Assembly (NCBI GenBank): GCA_016875915.1
Contig: VGOM01000012.1
Span: 1-55,179, forward strand
Length of the DNA stretch: 55,179 nucleotides
Origin: Chloroflexota bacterium
GTDB lineage: Bacteria; Chloroflexota; Dehalococcoidia; UBA2247; RBG-13-53-26
Direction: 5' to 3'
In this document: piece after piece, positions 8,132 to 16,356 of the stretch
Layout: every line of letters begins with the position of its first letter
How positions within the stretch are numbered: position 1 is the stretch's first letter
Notes under the pieces: model-generated
Databases searched by the model: none
Told to the model about the DNA's origin: nothing
The model's input: only the letters and a program-made list of their open reading frames with translations
Program-made: the position numbers and the translations under genes

Positions 8132-9478
8132 CTACGTCGCCTCCTTCGCCGGGGCCGGCACGGGGGTATTGCCGAAGTAGACCTTGGTATGCGGCCAGGG
8201 GATCTCTATCCGTTCCTCATCGAAGGTCTTCTTCAATCTCAGCCTCAGTTCGCCGGTGATGGGCCACTGTCGGGTCGGTCTGGTGTCTGCGGTGACCTTG
8301 ATGTCGATGCCGGAGTCGCCCAGGTTGTCCACGCGGAGCACCTGGGGTGGCGTCAGGAGATCGGGCGCCCAAGCGGGATCCTGAGCCAGTTCCCGGCCCA
8401 CCCGGTTGATCACCTCTATGGCACGACTGAGGTCGGTGTCGTAGGCCACGCTGATATTGAGATTCACCCTGGAGAATCCCTTAGTGAGGTTGCTGGCCAC
8501 GCGGATCTCACCATTGGGCACGGAGTGCACCACGCCGTCCAGGTCTCGGAGGAGTGTCCGGCGCAGGTTGATGTCCTCGACCAGTCCTGATGTGTCGGCG
8601 ATCTTGACCACGTCGCCCTTGCGGTACTGGTTCTCCATGACAACGAACAGCCCGGCCAGTATGTCCTTGACCAGGCTCTGAGCGCCGAAGCCGATGGCGA
8701 TGCCCACCACTCCCACCCCGGCCAGGATGGGTGAGATGTTGAGGCCGATCTCGCTGAGCATCATGAAGCTGATGACGGCGATGACGATGCCCTGAATGGC
8801 GGCTACCAGCACGCCGGAGAGCGTGTCCACCCTCTTGTTGACCTCTTCCTCGGTCTGCCCTTCCGCCGACCGCAGGGTGGACCTGCGGATGACCTTGGGC
8901 AGCAGGGCGGTGGCCGCCAGAACCAGCACAAGGCAAAGGATGGAGAGCAAAGCCAGTTCTGGTCCGTGCAGCCTGAACCATGACCAGACGGTCGGGATCT
9001 CGACGCCGGCCATGTCCAAGATGAGGAAGGTTCCCAGAATCAGGGCGACAACCGGGATCAAGCGCTTCAGGGCGCTCATGATCATGTCGTCCAATGGACT
9101 GGCCGTCTTCTGGGCGATCTCGACGTCGTACCATTCGATGAACACCCTGGCGATAATCACACCGGTGTAGATGCCCATGGCGGCGAAGAGGATGGGAACA
9201 ACGCTGTTGATGGGCCCTTCCCAGTCAGCGGGCACTGCGGCGATCTCGACGCCGGCGTAGACGCCAAGGAAGAAGCACCACAGCAGTGAAGCGAAGCGGG
9301 TGGAGCGAAGCAGGATGTCGTCCCACGTCGTGTCTGTCTTGGCCGACCACCTGTGGAGCCTCCAGTAGATGAAGTTCCTCAGGAGTATGGCCACAATGGT
9401 GATGACGACGCCGATGCCGATGGGTACCAGCCAGCGGAGGACTGCGTTCTCGCTGAGTTCTTCGATGAAACCCATCAT
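8132..9478 (-). CDS. MscS-family mechanosensitive ion channel
   Basis: A 448-residue small-conductance mechanosensitive channel homologue. About six transmembrane segments precede the pore helix and MscS beta domain (ILAGVGVVGIAIGFGAQSLVKDILAG, about residues 250-275, then GDVVKI and LRDLDGVVHSVPNGEI). It is longer than the 286-residue E. coli MscS and belongs to the extended group. The start is supported by AGGAG eight bases ahead of ATG 9478. It would release solutes from the cytoplasm on membrane tension. It lies 74 bases ahead of the Tes-like radical SAM gene in the same direction, so co-transcription is possible; both would act at the membrane. Confidence 0.93.
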   Translation of the reverse strand: MMGFIEELSENAVLRWLVPIGIGVVITIVAILLRNFIYWRLHRWSAKTDTTWDDILLRSTRFASLLWCFFLGVYAGVEIAAVPADWEGPINSVVPILFAAMGIYTGVIIARVFIEWYDVEIAQKTASPLDDMIMSALKRLIPVVALILGTFLILDMAGVEIPTVWSWFRLHGPELALLSILCLVLVLAATALLPKVIRRSTLRSAEGQTEEEVNKRVDTLSGVLVAAIQGIVIAVISFMMLSEIGLNISPILAGVGVVGIAIGFGAQSLVKDILAGLFVVMENQYRKGDVVKIADTSGLVEDINLRRTLLRDLDGVVHSVPNGEIRVASNLTKGFSRVNLNISVAYDTDLSRAIEVINRVGRELAQDPAWAPDLLTPPQVLRVDNLGDSGIDIKVTADTRPTRQWPITGELRLRLKKTFDEERIEIPWPHTKVYFGNTPVPAPAKEAT

Positions 9479-9830
9479 CGGCAGGCTCCTATCTGGTGTG
9501 GAATGGGCGTGAGATCCCTCGTGGGGGGCATGGACACCGGCTCAAACATCGCTTCGCATGCTTGGCACTGCCGGCGCAGCGCAGAGTCGGATGGTCTGTG
9601 ACATTGAGTTGAATGGTAGCGCATGGGCTCGCGGGAAGTCAACCAAGGCAAGAGTGGAGTCCGAGCAGCCAAGCCCGAAGCGGAGCAGGGGCTTGGCTGA
9701 TTTGAGCAACCGGTTCATGCCTGCTATAATCCGCGTGATCAAACGACGGCCTGCGCCGGGGTGGCGGGTGGTGGAGGGGCGCTGAGTGGGATGAGGGAGT
9801 GCAAGGTGCAGGCCCGTGGAGGTTCGAGAA
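9479..9830. other. Divergent intergenic region
   Basis: A 352-base gap between the divergent channel and HEAT-repeat genes. It contains the promoter at 9702-9730. I see no further gene, repeat or RNA in it. Confidence 0.6.
9702..9730 (+). promoter_or_regulatory. Sigma-70-type promoter for the HEAT-repeat gene
   Basis: TTGAGC at 9702-9707, a 17-base spacer and TATAAT at 9725-9730, about 100 bases ahead of the GTG start at 9831. Confidence 0.7.
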
Positions 9831-10694
9831 GTGGGATTGTTCGGGGCCATATTCAAGACCAACGTGGAGGAGATGAAGGCCAAGAGGGATGTCGAGGGGT
9901 TGATGCAGGCTATGAAGAGGCGGGAGACCTGGCTCCGCAGGGAAGCTGCACTGGCCCTGGGCGAGATTGGCGATCCACGGTCGGCAGAAGTGCTCGCGGA
10001 GGCGCTCAGAGACCGCAATGGAGTGGTCCGGAACGCCGCGGCGGAGGCTCTGGGGAAGATGGGCGGCCACCCGAAGGCGGTGGAATCCCTCCTCGGCTCA
10101 CTGAAGGACGGCAGTTCGGCGGTTCGAGAGGAGGCGGCTTCGGCCCTGGGCAAGATTGGCCATGAGAGTGCTGTTGACCCCCTCATAGCAGCCCTGAAGG
10201 ATGAGTCGTTCTTTGTCCGGCAGAGCGCGGCAGCCTCGCTGGGCAGGATCAGGGAGGCGAGAGCCGTTGGCCCGCTGACAGAGGCCCTGAAAGACGAGGA
10301 CAAGGACGTCCGTCAGGCCGTGGTGGCGGCTCTGGGTGCGATCGGCGATGGACGGTCACTGGAACCGCTGATTGAGGCGCTGAAGGACGAGAGCGCCCGG
10401 GTGCGGTATGCGGTGATAGAGGCCCTGGAGGGGATCGGGAATATCAGGGCGGTGGATCCACTGATTGAGGCACTGAAGGACAAGGGATGGCTGGAGCTTG
10501 CCTCGGGCGATGGGAAGGCCAAGGCATCGACCAGGGTATGGGTCAGGCAGAGGGCGGCGCAGGCCCTGGCTAGGCTGGGCGATGCCAGGGCGGCGGACCC
10601 AATAGCGGAGATGCTGAGCGACAAGCACGAGGGCATCCGGCGGACTGCTCAGGAAGCCCTGGAGAAGCTGAGGCCGAAGGCTTCCTCAGCGTAG
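9831..10694 (+). CDS. HEAT-repeat (PBS lyase-type) protein
   Basis: A soluble, all-helical repeat protein of about 287 residues. Repeats of roughly 31 residues with the pattern (V)R..AA.ALG.IGD.RAV.PLI.ALKD recur about seven to eight times from residue 30 to the end, the classic PBS-lyase HEAT-like repeat. The start was placed at GTG 9831 because GGAGG lies eight bases upstream and the N-terminus then reads GLFGAIFK; a GTG at 9816 is also possible. Such proteins are scaffolds for protein-protein contact; no catalytic domain is present. It stands alone between divergent and convergent neighbours, so its partner cannot be inferred. Confidence 0.9.
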   Translation: MGLFGAIFKTNVEEMKAKRDVEGLMQAMKRRETWLRREAALALGEIGDPRSAEVLAEALRDRNGVVRNAAAEALGKMGGHPKAVESLLGSLKDGSSAVREEAASALGKIGHESAVDPLIAALKDESFFVRQSAAASLGRIREARAVGPLTEALKDEDKDVRQAVVAALGAIGDGRSLEPLIEALKDESARVRYAVIEALEGIGNIRAVDPLIEALKDKGWLELASGDGKAKASTRVWVRQRAAQALARLGDARAADPIAEMLSDKHEGIRRTAQEALEKLRPKASSA

Positions 10695-10789
10695 GTCGGA
10701 TTGCCCGAAGCCATAGCCAACGCTGCTTGCCCGGAGCCGAAACCCGGGCGATCCCAGCCGGTGACAGTGCGGCCCCCGGGCAGGAACCG

Positions 10790-12538
10790 CTATCGCTTGT
10801 AGCTCTTGGGCTTGGCGGAGTCCCGGACCCTCTTCTTCACCTTGATGACTTCCTCCACCAGGGAGTCTGGTTCCAGCTTGTCGGACTCCTCCCAGGGCTT
10901 GGCGAGGTTCAGGTCTTTGGCGATTATCTTGTAGCAGTTGTAGGACTCACTGGAGCCGGCATTGGAGCCGAGGTGCCAGCAGCCACCGGTGGCGTAGAGG
11001 TTCTTGATCGGCGTCCGGTGGTTGGCCAACTCCGGCGTGGGCCGGTTCCCCTCAAGCTGCCAGGGGTTGCGGTCGATGCCGGCCATCGTGCCGTTGGGCG
11101 CCAGGTTCTTCATACGCAGGTTGTCGTAGGGGCTGTTGGTGTCCACGCCGATGACGTTGTCCCAGGTCATGTTGGGTGCATACTGCTTCCAGATCTGTAT
11201 CAGCTCATCGGCGTAGCGCTTCTTGATCTCCAGCCACTCCTTCTCAGTGTGCTTGGCAGCGGGCGGTGCCAACTGCTCGTTCTGGAGCACGTGCTTCCCC
11301 GGCGGAGCGTAGGCCGGATCGGCCAGGCTGTGGCATCCCACCGTCGGCGCGTAGTCTTCAAAGGGTGGCCACACCCCGAGCTTCATGTACTGGCACTCGC
11401 GGGCAATGTGATCCGGGTCGGAGTCTGGCTGCATCCCCAGCCACTCGCACTCATGGATGTCGGGCATGAACTCCTCGGCATCGTATCTGGGGGCCTCATG
11501 GACGGCGAAGGTGTACCACATCAGGCAGCCGAAGGTGTTCTCTATCATCTCGATGCGGTGAGCTAGCATAGGGTCGATTGCCTCGCGCCCGATCAGGTCG
11601 AAACACAGCTGAGCCGGGCTCATGCCGGCGCTGACCACAATCTTGTTGGCCTTGACCTGGCTGCCATTCATCAGTTTGATTCCGGTGGCGGCTCCGTTCT
11701 CGATGATGACCTTGTCCACCTCGGCGTGGGTGAAGAACTTGCAGCCGAGCTGTGTCAGTATCTGGTGGGCGGCGTGGGCGATCTGGTGCGTTCCGCCCGG
11801 GCAGAAGCCGATGAGCGGCAAGTATGAGCCGAACCCCATGGCGGTGGGCCCGTAGAGAGCATCGTTGACGTCGTTTACAGAAGAGACCGCGAATCTGAGA
11901 ATGCAGGACTGCATTTCCGGGCTCGCCCACCATTCCTTGACCACCCGGAAGGTGCTGGCAGTGAGGATCACCCCGTCGGGCATGTAGCCGGCCTCTACCA
12001 TCTTGGGGAAGAAATCTAGCTGCCTCATGCCGATGCCTGGGGCGATGTTGGGGTCGATCTTGTATTCAGCGGGCTGGAATATCAAGTCCGCCTGGGCTCT
12101 CCAGTACTCCCTACTCTGCTCCATCGCCGCTGTCTTTATCCACTTGTCGGCATCCTTCTTGGAGAAGCGGGCGATCACCTCGGCCGACTTGTGCTGCTCC
12201 GGATCGTACTTGGTACTGTAGATGCCGATAGCCTTCTTGTTGTTCCGGAAGACAAAACCATCGCTGCATAGATGCTGATCCCATCGGCCCCCGTATTCCC
12301 AGAACTCCGGGAAGTCGCGCCAGACGGGCAGATAGTACATGGGGAGGATGATATTGGCATGGGTGTTTCCCCGGAAGCCGGGGGCGGAGGTCTCCTCGGT
12401 GGCCAGACAGCCGCCGATCTCGTGCCTCCTTTCGAATATGCCAACGCTCATGCCACCGTACTTCATGAGGTACATTGCCAGCAATAGTCCCTTGTTTCCA
12501 CCACCGACTATCACGGCATCGAATGTAGCGTCAGCCAT
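10790..12538 (-). CDS. Phytoene-desaturase-type NAD(P)/FAD oxidoreductase
   Basis: A complete 582-residue FAD oxidoreductase. FAD-binding motif GGGNKGLLLA lies at about residues 12-21, then FERRHEIGG. The C-terminal FAD segment is NLYATGGCWHLGS. AAGGAGGGCAG directly precedes ATG 12538. It is a close full-length paralogue of the gene at 2667-4394, separated from the main cluster by three unrelated genes and lying on the opposite strand, which suggests duplication followed by relocation. It appears to be transcribed alone. Substrate unknown. Confidence 0.92.
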   Translation of the reverse strand: MADATFDAVIVGGGNKGLLLAMYLMKYGGMSVGIFERRHEIGGCLATEETSAPGFRGNTHANIILPMYYLPVWRDFPEFWEYGGRWDQHLCSDGFVFRNNKKAIGIYSTKYDPEQHKSAEVIARFSKKDADKWIKTAAMEQSREYWRAQADLIFQPAEYKIDPNIAPGIGMRQLDFFPKMVEAGYMPDGVILTASTFRVVKEWWASPEMQSCILRFAVSSVNDVNDALYGPTAMGFGSYLPLIGFCPGGTHQIAHAAHQILTQLGCKFFTHAEVDKVIIENGAATGIKLMNGSQVKANKIVVSAGMSPAQLCFDLIGREAIDPMLAHRIEMIENTFGCLMWYTFAVHEAPRYDAEEFMPDIHECEWLGMQPDSDPDHIARECQYMKLGVWPPFEDYAPTVGCHSLADPAYAPPGKHVLQNEQLAPPAAKHTEKEWLEIKKRYADELIQIWKQYAPNMTWDNVIGVDTNSPYDNLRMKNLAPNGTMAGIDRNPWQLEGNRPTPELANHRTPIKNLYATGGCWHLGSNAGSSESYNCYKIIAKDLNLAKPWEESDKLEPDSLVEEVIKVKKRVRDSAKPKSYKR

Positions 12539-12786
12539 CTGCCCTCCTTCTTGCTGATGGAATGATCATGCTGAACGCGCCAAGTGGTTTCAGCAAATCT
12601 TACATCGCATGGGCAGCGCATGGCAAATCGGCCGTCGGCTCATGGATGGGCGGGGACGCCGTTGGCCAACTCAGGGGGCTGGAAGAACAGCGACTGGTGC
12701 CGCTGCAGGCGTCCGGCAGGGTGGGTGGACTCGGCGAGCTGTGGGGATGCCGTCGAGCTCTGCGAGGACCGAGAGAGCGCGAGGAC

Positions 12787-13068
12787 TCAGTTGTTTCCTG
12801 GGGATGCAGCCGGCGACTGCCTCAGCCAGACGCTCCGCAGCATCTCGAATTCCCGGATGAGCGCTGCCATCTCCGTCGGGCTGAGGTCGGCGCGGGCGAT
12901 CTTGCACTGGTTGTCCCACCACTCACGGCATTCGGTGCGCACCGCGCAACAGCCGCCGTAGCTGCTGTTTGCCAGACAGCACGCGTCCAGATGGGTACCC
13001 AGTCTCTTGAAAGTGGCCCCAATCATGGATTCGTAGTGGAAGTTCCTTCGTAGGTATACCCTTTTCAT
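12787..13068 (-). CDS. Small Cys-rich hypothetical protein behind riboswitch A
   Basis: A 93-residue protein with six cysteines (residues 30, 31, 40, 41, 47 and 55) arranged as CC-x8-CC-x5-C-x7-C in the first half, and a helical C-terminal part. No signal peptide or membrane segment is visible. ATG 13068 was chosen because GGAG lies about six bases upstream and the longer reading frame would run back through the riboswitch terminator. I do not recognise the family; the paired cysteines suggest metal or Fe-S binding or disulfides. The gene lies 53 bases after a c-di-GMP-II-type aptamer and terminator, so its expression is probably set by c-di-GMP. Confidence 0.65.
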   Translation of the reverse strand: MKRVYLRRNFHYESMIGATFKRLGTHLDACCLANSSYGGCCAVRTECREWWDNQCKIARADLSPTEMAALIREFEMLRSVWLRQSPAASPGNN

Positions 13069-13120
13069 GTTGCTCTCCATCGCGGGTGATGGGTTCTTCT
13101 GAGAAAGCCGACGCGGCATC

Positions 13121-13155
13121 GGAAAAAGAAGAACCGGCCTATGGCGGGCCGGTTT
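13121..13155 (-). terminator. Terminator of riboswitch A
   Basis: On the minus strand AACCGGCC pairs with GGCCGGTT across a seven-base loop and is followed by CTTCTTTTTCC. The 5' arm contains the AACC that forms the last part of the aptamer pseudoknot, so aptamer and terminator are mutually exclusive. Confidence 0.8.
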
Positions 13156-13212
13156 CACTGCTAGCTCCTCACTGCCCAAGTGACCACATACGGGCAGTGC
13201 CTCATTGCTGCC
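13146..13212 (-). promoter_or_regulatory. Cyclic di-GMP-II (GEMM-II) type riboswitch A
   Basis: Minus-strand leader of the Cys-rich gene. In order it has TGAG, a stem (GCACTGCCC with GGGCAGTG) whose loop ends in TGGTCACTT, then GGAGCTAGCAGTGAAACC. The order and spacing match the c-di-GMP-II aptamer, whose Clostridium form has GGGCACUU in the loop and GAGUUAGUAGUGCAACC after the stem. Loop GGUCACU pairs with AGUG-A-(AA)-CC as a pseudoknot that keeps the two bulged adenines known to contact the ligand in that class. The G-C pair of the Clostridium form is replaced by U-A. The terminator arm overlaps the pseudoknot strand, so ligand binding should switch transcription on. Confidence 0.75.
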
Positions 13213-13367
13213 GCACTAAGGCTTGACTGCTGATGATGATCTTGTTCTGTACACCCCCGCATCTTCTTAGTCGCACCAGACGACATCCGTCCCTCAGCCC
13301 GGGATTCCGGTACCACCGGTCGGGCTATGGCCATGGCTGTGGGACACACAGCGGCCAGGCGGGAAAG

Positions 13368-13395
13368 TTGCAGGAATGGGGGCGTGTGCTATAAT
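13368..13395 (+). promoter_or_regulatory. Sigma-70-type promoter for the gene at 13423
   Basis: TTGCAG at 13368-13373, a 16-base spacer and TATAAT at 13390-13395, 28 bases ahead of the chosen start codon. It also shows that an upstream in-frame ATG at 13327 is not the start. Confidence 0.65.
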
Positions 13396-13422
13396 GCGAC
13401 GTGGCTCTCCCGGAGCCGACGG

Positions 13423-14001
13423 ATGGGGATGGAGATGGTCACCAAGGAATGCAGCAAGTGCTCCCCACCCGAGTGGGGGCTGGTATTGTCCAGGCTCCTC
13501 GGTCAAGAGATCACCGGCTTCCTGTCAGACGCCAGCGCCAAGGCGTTAAGCAGGGATGAGGCGGTGGCCATGCTGTATCGGGAGATGAGACCTCTGGTGA
13601 TGCTGAAGACCGAGATAGAATCCCTTCGCCCTGACAGCGAAGCCCTCGCGGTGGCGAACCATGCTCTGGTCCATTTCGCCAAGAGGCTGTTCCTGGCGGC
13701 ACACCAGGCCCTATTGAACAGCATCGAAGCGGACAATGACAGGGAACGCCGCCAGAACGATCTGTCGGCGGAAGTCAGGGACAGCAAGAGTTTCCTCATC
13801 GAGTGGCAACTGGTGCGGCTGAGGGCAGCCAGAGAGAGGCTGATGATCAGGCTCCTTGAGATGTCCGAAACAGATCCACAGCTCTACAGGCAGTTGAGCC
13901 TGCCGGCAACAGTCCGAGGGCAGGTGGAGTTGGCCCGGCTGGAAAGGAGTTCCACTCCGGTGCTGCAGGCAGGATACGATCTGAATCAGGGCTGGCAGTA
14001 G
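13423..14001 (+). CDS. Hypothetical helical protein
   Basis: A soluble, mostly helical protein of 192 residues with no recognised domain. A short N-terminal CSKC (residues 10-13) could bind metal but has no partner pair. The rest is rich in Arg, Leu and Glu with long amphipathic stretches. ATG 13423 is preferred (GGAG six bases upstream, just after the promoter); ATGs at 13429 and 13435 are in frame. It stands alone, convergent with the GNAT gene. Function unknown. Confidence 0.75.
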   Translation: MGMEMVTKECSKCSPPEWGLVLSRLLGQEITGFLSDASAKALSRDEAVAMLYREMRPLVMLKTEIESLRPDSEALAVANHALVHFAKRLFLAAHQALLNSIEADNDRERRQNDLSAEVRDSKSFLIEWQLVRLRAARERLMIRLLEMSETDPQLYRQLSLPATVRGQVELARLERSSTPVLQAGYDLNQGWQ

Positions 14002-14091
14002 CAGCCGCAGCGAGGCCGAACGAACACCGGTCGTGTGGGCGAGGAAGCCAGAACGCCCTGGGATTCCGGCGTTGCCAGACCAGGTGTCACC

Positions 14092-15177
14092 TCAGGTCTC
14101 ATCGGAGTCGCCAATCTGGAGGAACCAGTTCCTGGCGTTCTGCAGTTTGCCGGCGATGTTCGGTGAGACAGAACGGCCGGTGACCCGGATCGGCTTGAGG
14201 AAGGGCGCGGGCAGGAAGCCACTCCGCCGGAAGGCCGCAGCCAGCGGCGTGCCCGCCATGCGGGCGCCATAGAGCAGATCAAGTCCCTCTAGCCTGGACC
14301 TCGTCACTGCATCAGCTATGAGACATCGCGCCACGTGTTGCGATTCGGCGAAGATGTCCATAATGACCCCGATCATGGCCCGGCGCAACTGCTTGCGGCT
14401 GATGACCATGTAGCCGGTGACCAACTCGTCCTGCTCAGCGACGCAGATCAGGTAGTCGACGTCCGGGATGGAAGCATACCTCCAGTTCAGGTAGTCCCGC
14501 CTTCTTACCACCAGGACTTGATATTGGGATGAGGCCCTGGCCCAGAGATCGTCGACCCGCTGATCGAAAGCGGACACCGGAGCGACCCTCAGACCCCTCA
14601 GAGTAGGGGCCTTCGCCGGCCTGAAGAAGGTTGCATCCAGAAGGGCGCTGGCCACAGGGCTGACGGCTGCCAGGAGCCTGTTGCCCGTCTGAGCCCGCAC
14701 CGCATTGCGCCAGTTCAGTGGCCTGATCACCTTCTGCATGGCGGCGATGTCGAAGGCACCCAGATCCCTTGTCTGTCCGGGGTATGATAGCTCGTTGGGG
14801 AAGGCGTAGGTGGCCTGAATGCCGCACGACTCGCCCAGGGCGCGCCTCGTCTTCACAATGGCGAGGTACATGCCCTGGCGGCGGTACTCAGGATGGGTCA
14901 TGGCGTCTATCCCCAGGCCTGCCAGGATGGTCTCTCCGCTGACCTTCATGGCCAGGGGGATCTCCCCGGCGTGGCCCACAATCCTGCCATCGTGCTCGGC
15001 GACGCAGATCACACCCATACCCGCCGGATTGCCTCGATATAGCCAGTGCCACCACCTCAGCCACTGCTGTCGATCACGGGCCTTGTCTGGGTACACTGCG
15101 TTCCAGAGATCGAAGATCCCTTCCTCGTCTCCCTGGCGGTAGGCTCTGGTGAGCCACTTCGGCGCTGCCACGTTCAT
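14092..15177 (-). CDS. GNAT-type N-acyltransferase
   Basis: A 361-residue protein with an N-terminal GNAT acetyltransferase fold. The region CVAEHDGRIVGHAGEIPLAMKV followed by DAMTHPEYRRQGMYLAIV (about residues 55-110) carries the R-R-Q-G-M acyl-CoA pyrophosphate loop. A second, more diverged acyltransferase-like half follows (LICVAEQDELVTGYMVI around 240-260). The start was set at ATG 15177, which overlaps the stop of the deacetylase gene by ATGA, with GAGGGG just ahead. It is the last gene of the flippase-deacetylase-GNAT unit. By context it probably acylates a sugar or peptide group of a surface glycan. Confidence 0.82.
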   Translation of the reverse strand: MNVAAPKWLTRAYRQGDEEGIFDLWNAVYPDKARDRQQWLRWWHWLYRGNPAGMGVICVAEHDGRIVGHAGEIPLAMKVSGETILAGLGIDAMTHPEYRRQGMYLAIVKTRRALGESCGIQATYAFPNELSYPGQTRDLGAFDIAAMQKVIRPLNWRNAVRAQTGNRLLAAVSPVASALLDATFFRPAKAPTLRGLRVAPVSAFDQRVDDLWARASSQYQVLVVRRRDYLNWRYASIPDVDYLICVAEQDELVTGYMVISRKQLRRAMIGVIMDIFAESQHVARCLIADAVTRSRLEGLDLLYGARMAGTPLAAAFRRSGFLPAPFLKPIRVTGRSVSPNIAGKLQNARNWFLQIGDSDET

Positions 15178-16271
15178 CTTCCCCTCATCCGGCCCCTGAG
15201 GGTCATCAAGTCCGGGTACAATCCGCAGACGGTCAAGTGGAAGGTGTTGAAGTTCCACCTGGGCGAGAGCCTGCCCATTTCGTAGGGGTCTGTTCCGGGG
15301 CGGACCAAGGCATCAGGATTGCCGTATACCGCGCAGACGAAGCCCAGTTCCCTAAGGATTGCCTTGATGCCGGCGGTGATGTTTGCCCGGCGGCCATCGG
15401 GATAGGCGAAGGTATCGACGGGACGACCGACAACCTCGGCAATGCGCCTCTGCGAACGGGCGATCTCGCTGTGAGCCTGCCCCAGGGGCATCCCGATCAG
15501 CGTGGGATGGTTCACGGTGTGAGCGCCGAAGTCGATGCCGTTGTGAGACATCTCCCGGACCTCGTCCCAAGATAGGAACAGATCCCTGGCCAGTGGGCCA
15601 GGCATATCCGCGCCCAGATGGCCGACCAGTTCTTCGATAGCGGAGTTCTTCTCGCTGTCCAGCACGTCCTTGAGCCGACTGCGGATGGTCCGTGCCGCCA
15701 GCCACCGCTCAGTCACTGTCTGGAAACGGTATTCCCCCAATCGTCCGAGATCAAGCTGCTCCCGGGAGGTGTGGCTCACAGCATAGCTGACCCTGTCCCA
15801 CCAGAAGGGGGTCCCGGCGTCGATGTGCCCTGTGGCCAGGAAGATGGTGGCCGGCGCACCGTATCTCTTGAGGATGGGATATGCCAGCAGGTAGTTGTCG
15901 CGGTAGCCATCATCGAAGGTAATCACGGCAGCCTTCTCCGGCAGACTCCTGCCTGCGCCGAGGGTACGGCCCAGATCGCTGAGGGATATCACCCTGTACT
16001 TCCGGGTGAGATGGGCGATCTGCCTCTCGAAGTCCTGTGCCGCCGTGAGCGGTACGTCCGAAGGAAACTCGTAGGTGTTGCCCACGCGGTGGTAGGCCAC
16101 GACGCGTGCCGCCGGCGGGGCCAGATGCCGCCTCATGATCCCATAGGCGTCCAGTATCCCCAGCCTGCTGAAGGCCCCGATGACAGGGCGGCTCAGCCTC
16201 TGGCCCAACGTCAGTGGTGCAGCGGAGAATGGTTGGCGGTGATATGCAGGGGTTGGACCGGGCACGAGCAT
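15174..16271 (-). CDS. Polysaccharide deacetylase (NodB/CE4 family)
   Basis: A protein of about 365 residues with a NodB homology domain. Motif 1 is TFDDGY (catalytic Asp and metal Asp), motif 2 is GAHTVNHP (metal histidines), and the later motif is FAYPDGR. It would remove N- or O-acetyl groups from a glycan. The N-terminal region (about 80 residues) has no clear signal peptide. ATG 16271 is preferred because GAAGG lies five bases upstream; GTG 16283 is in frame. The stop overlaps the start of the GNAT gene by ATGA, so translation is coupled. With the flippase upstream it forms a small glycan modification and export unit. Confidence 0.9.
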   Translation of the reverse strand: MLVPGPTPAYHRQPFSAAPLTLGQRLSRPVIGAFSRLGILDAYGIMRRHLAPPAARVVAYHRVGNTYEFPSDVPLTAAQDFERQIAHLTRKYRVISLSDLGRTLGAGRSLPEKAAVITFDDGYRDNYLLAYPILKRYGAPATIFLATGHIDAGTPFWWDRVSYAVSHTSREQLDLGRLGEYRFQTVTERWLAARTIRSRLKDVLDSEKNSAIEELVGHLGADMPGPLARDLFLSWDEVREMSHNGIDFGAHTVNHPTLIGMPLGQAHSEIARSQRRIAEVVGRPVDTFAYPDGRRANITAGIKAILRELGFVCAVYGNPDALVRPGTDPYEMGRLSPRWNFNTFHLTVCGLYPDLMTLRGRMRGR

Positions 16272-16356
16272 AGATACCTTCACCTAGATGATAGGGGCTG
16301 GCAATCGTCGCTGCAACACTTGCGGGAATACCGAGGGGCCACCGCCGGAGCGGCCA

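Larger units (their letters stand above)
13069..13422. other. Divergent regulatory region
   Basis: A 354-base gap between divergent genes. The left half holds riboswitch A (minus strand) and the right end holds the TATAAT promoter of the plus-strand gene at 13423. No coding sequence is supported in between. Confidence 0.6.

Noticed and set aside
12562-13053. Plus-strand frame of 163 codons
   Set aside because: It covers the Cys-rich minus-strand gene and intergenic sequence, with no ribosome site and no recognisable domain.
13069-13179. N-terminal extension of the Cys-rich protein
   Set aside because: It would be encoded by the riboswitch terminator stem and T-tract; the start at 13068 has the ribosome site.
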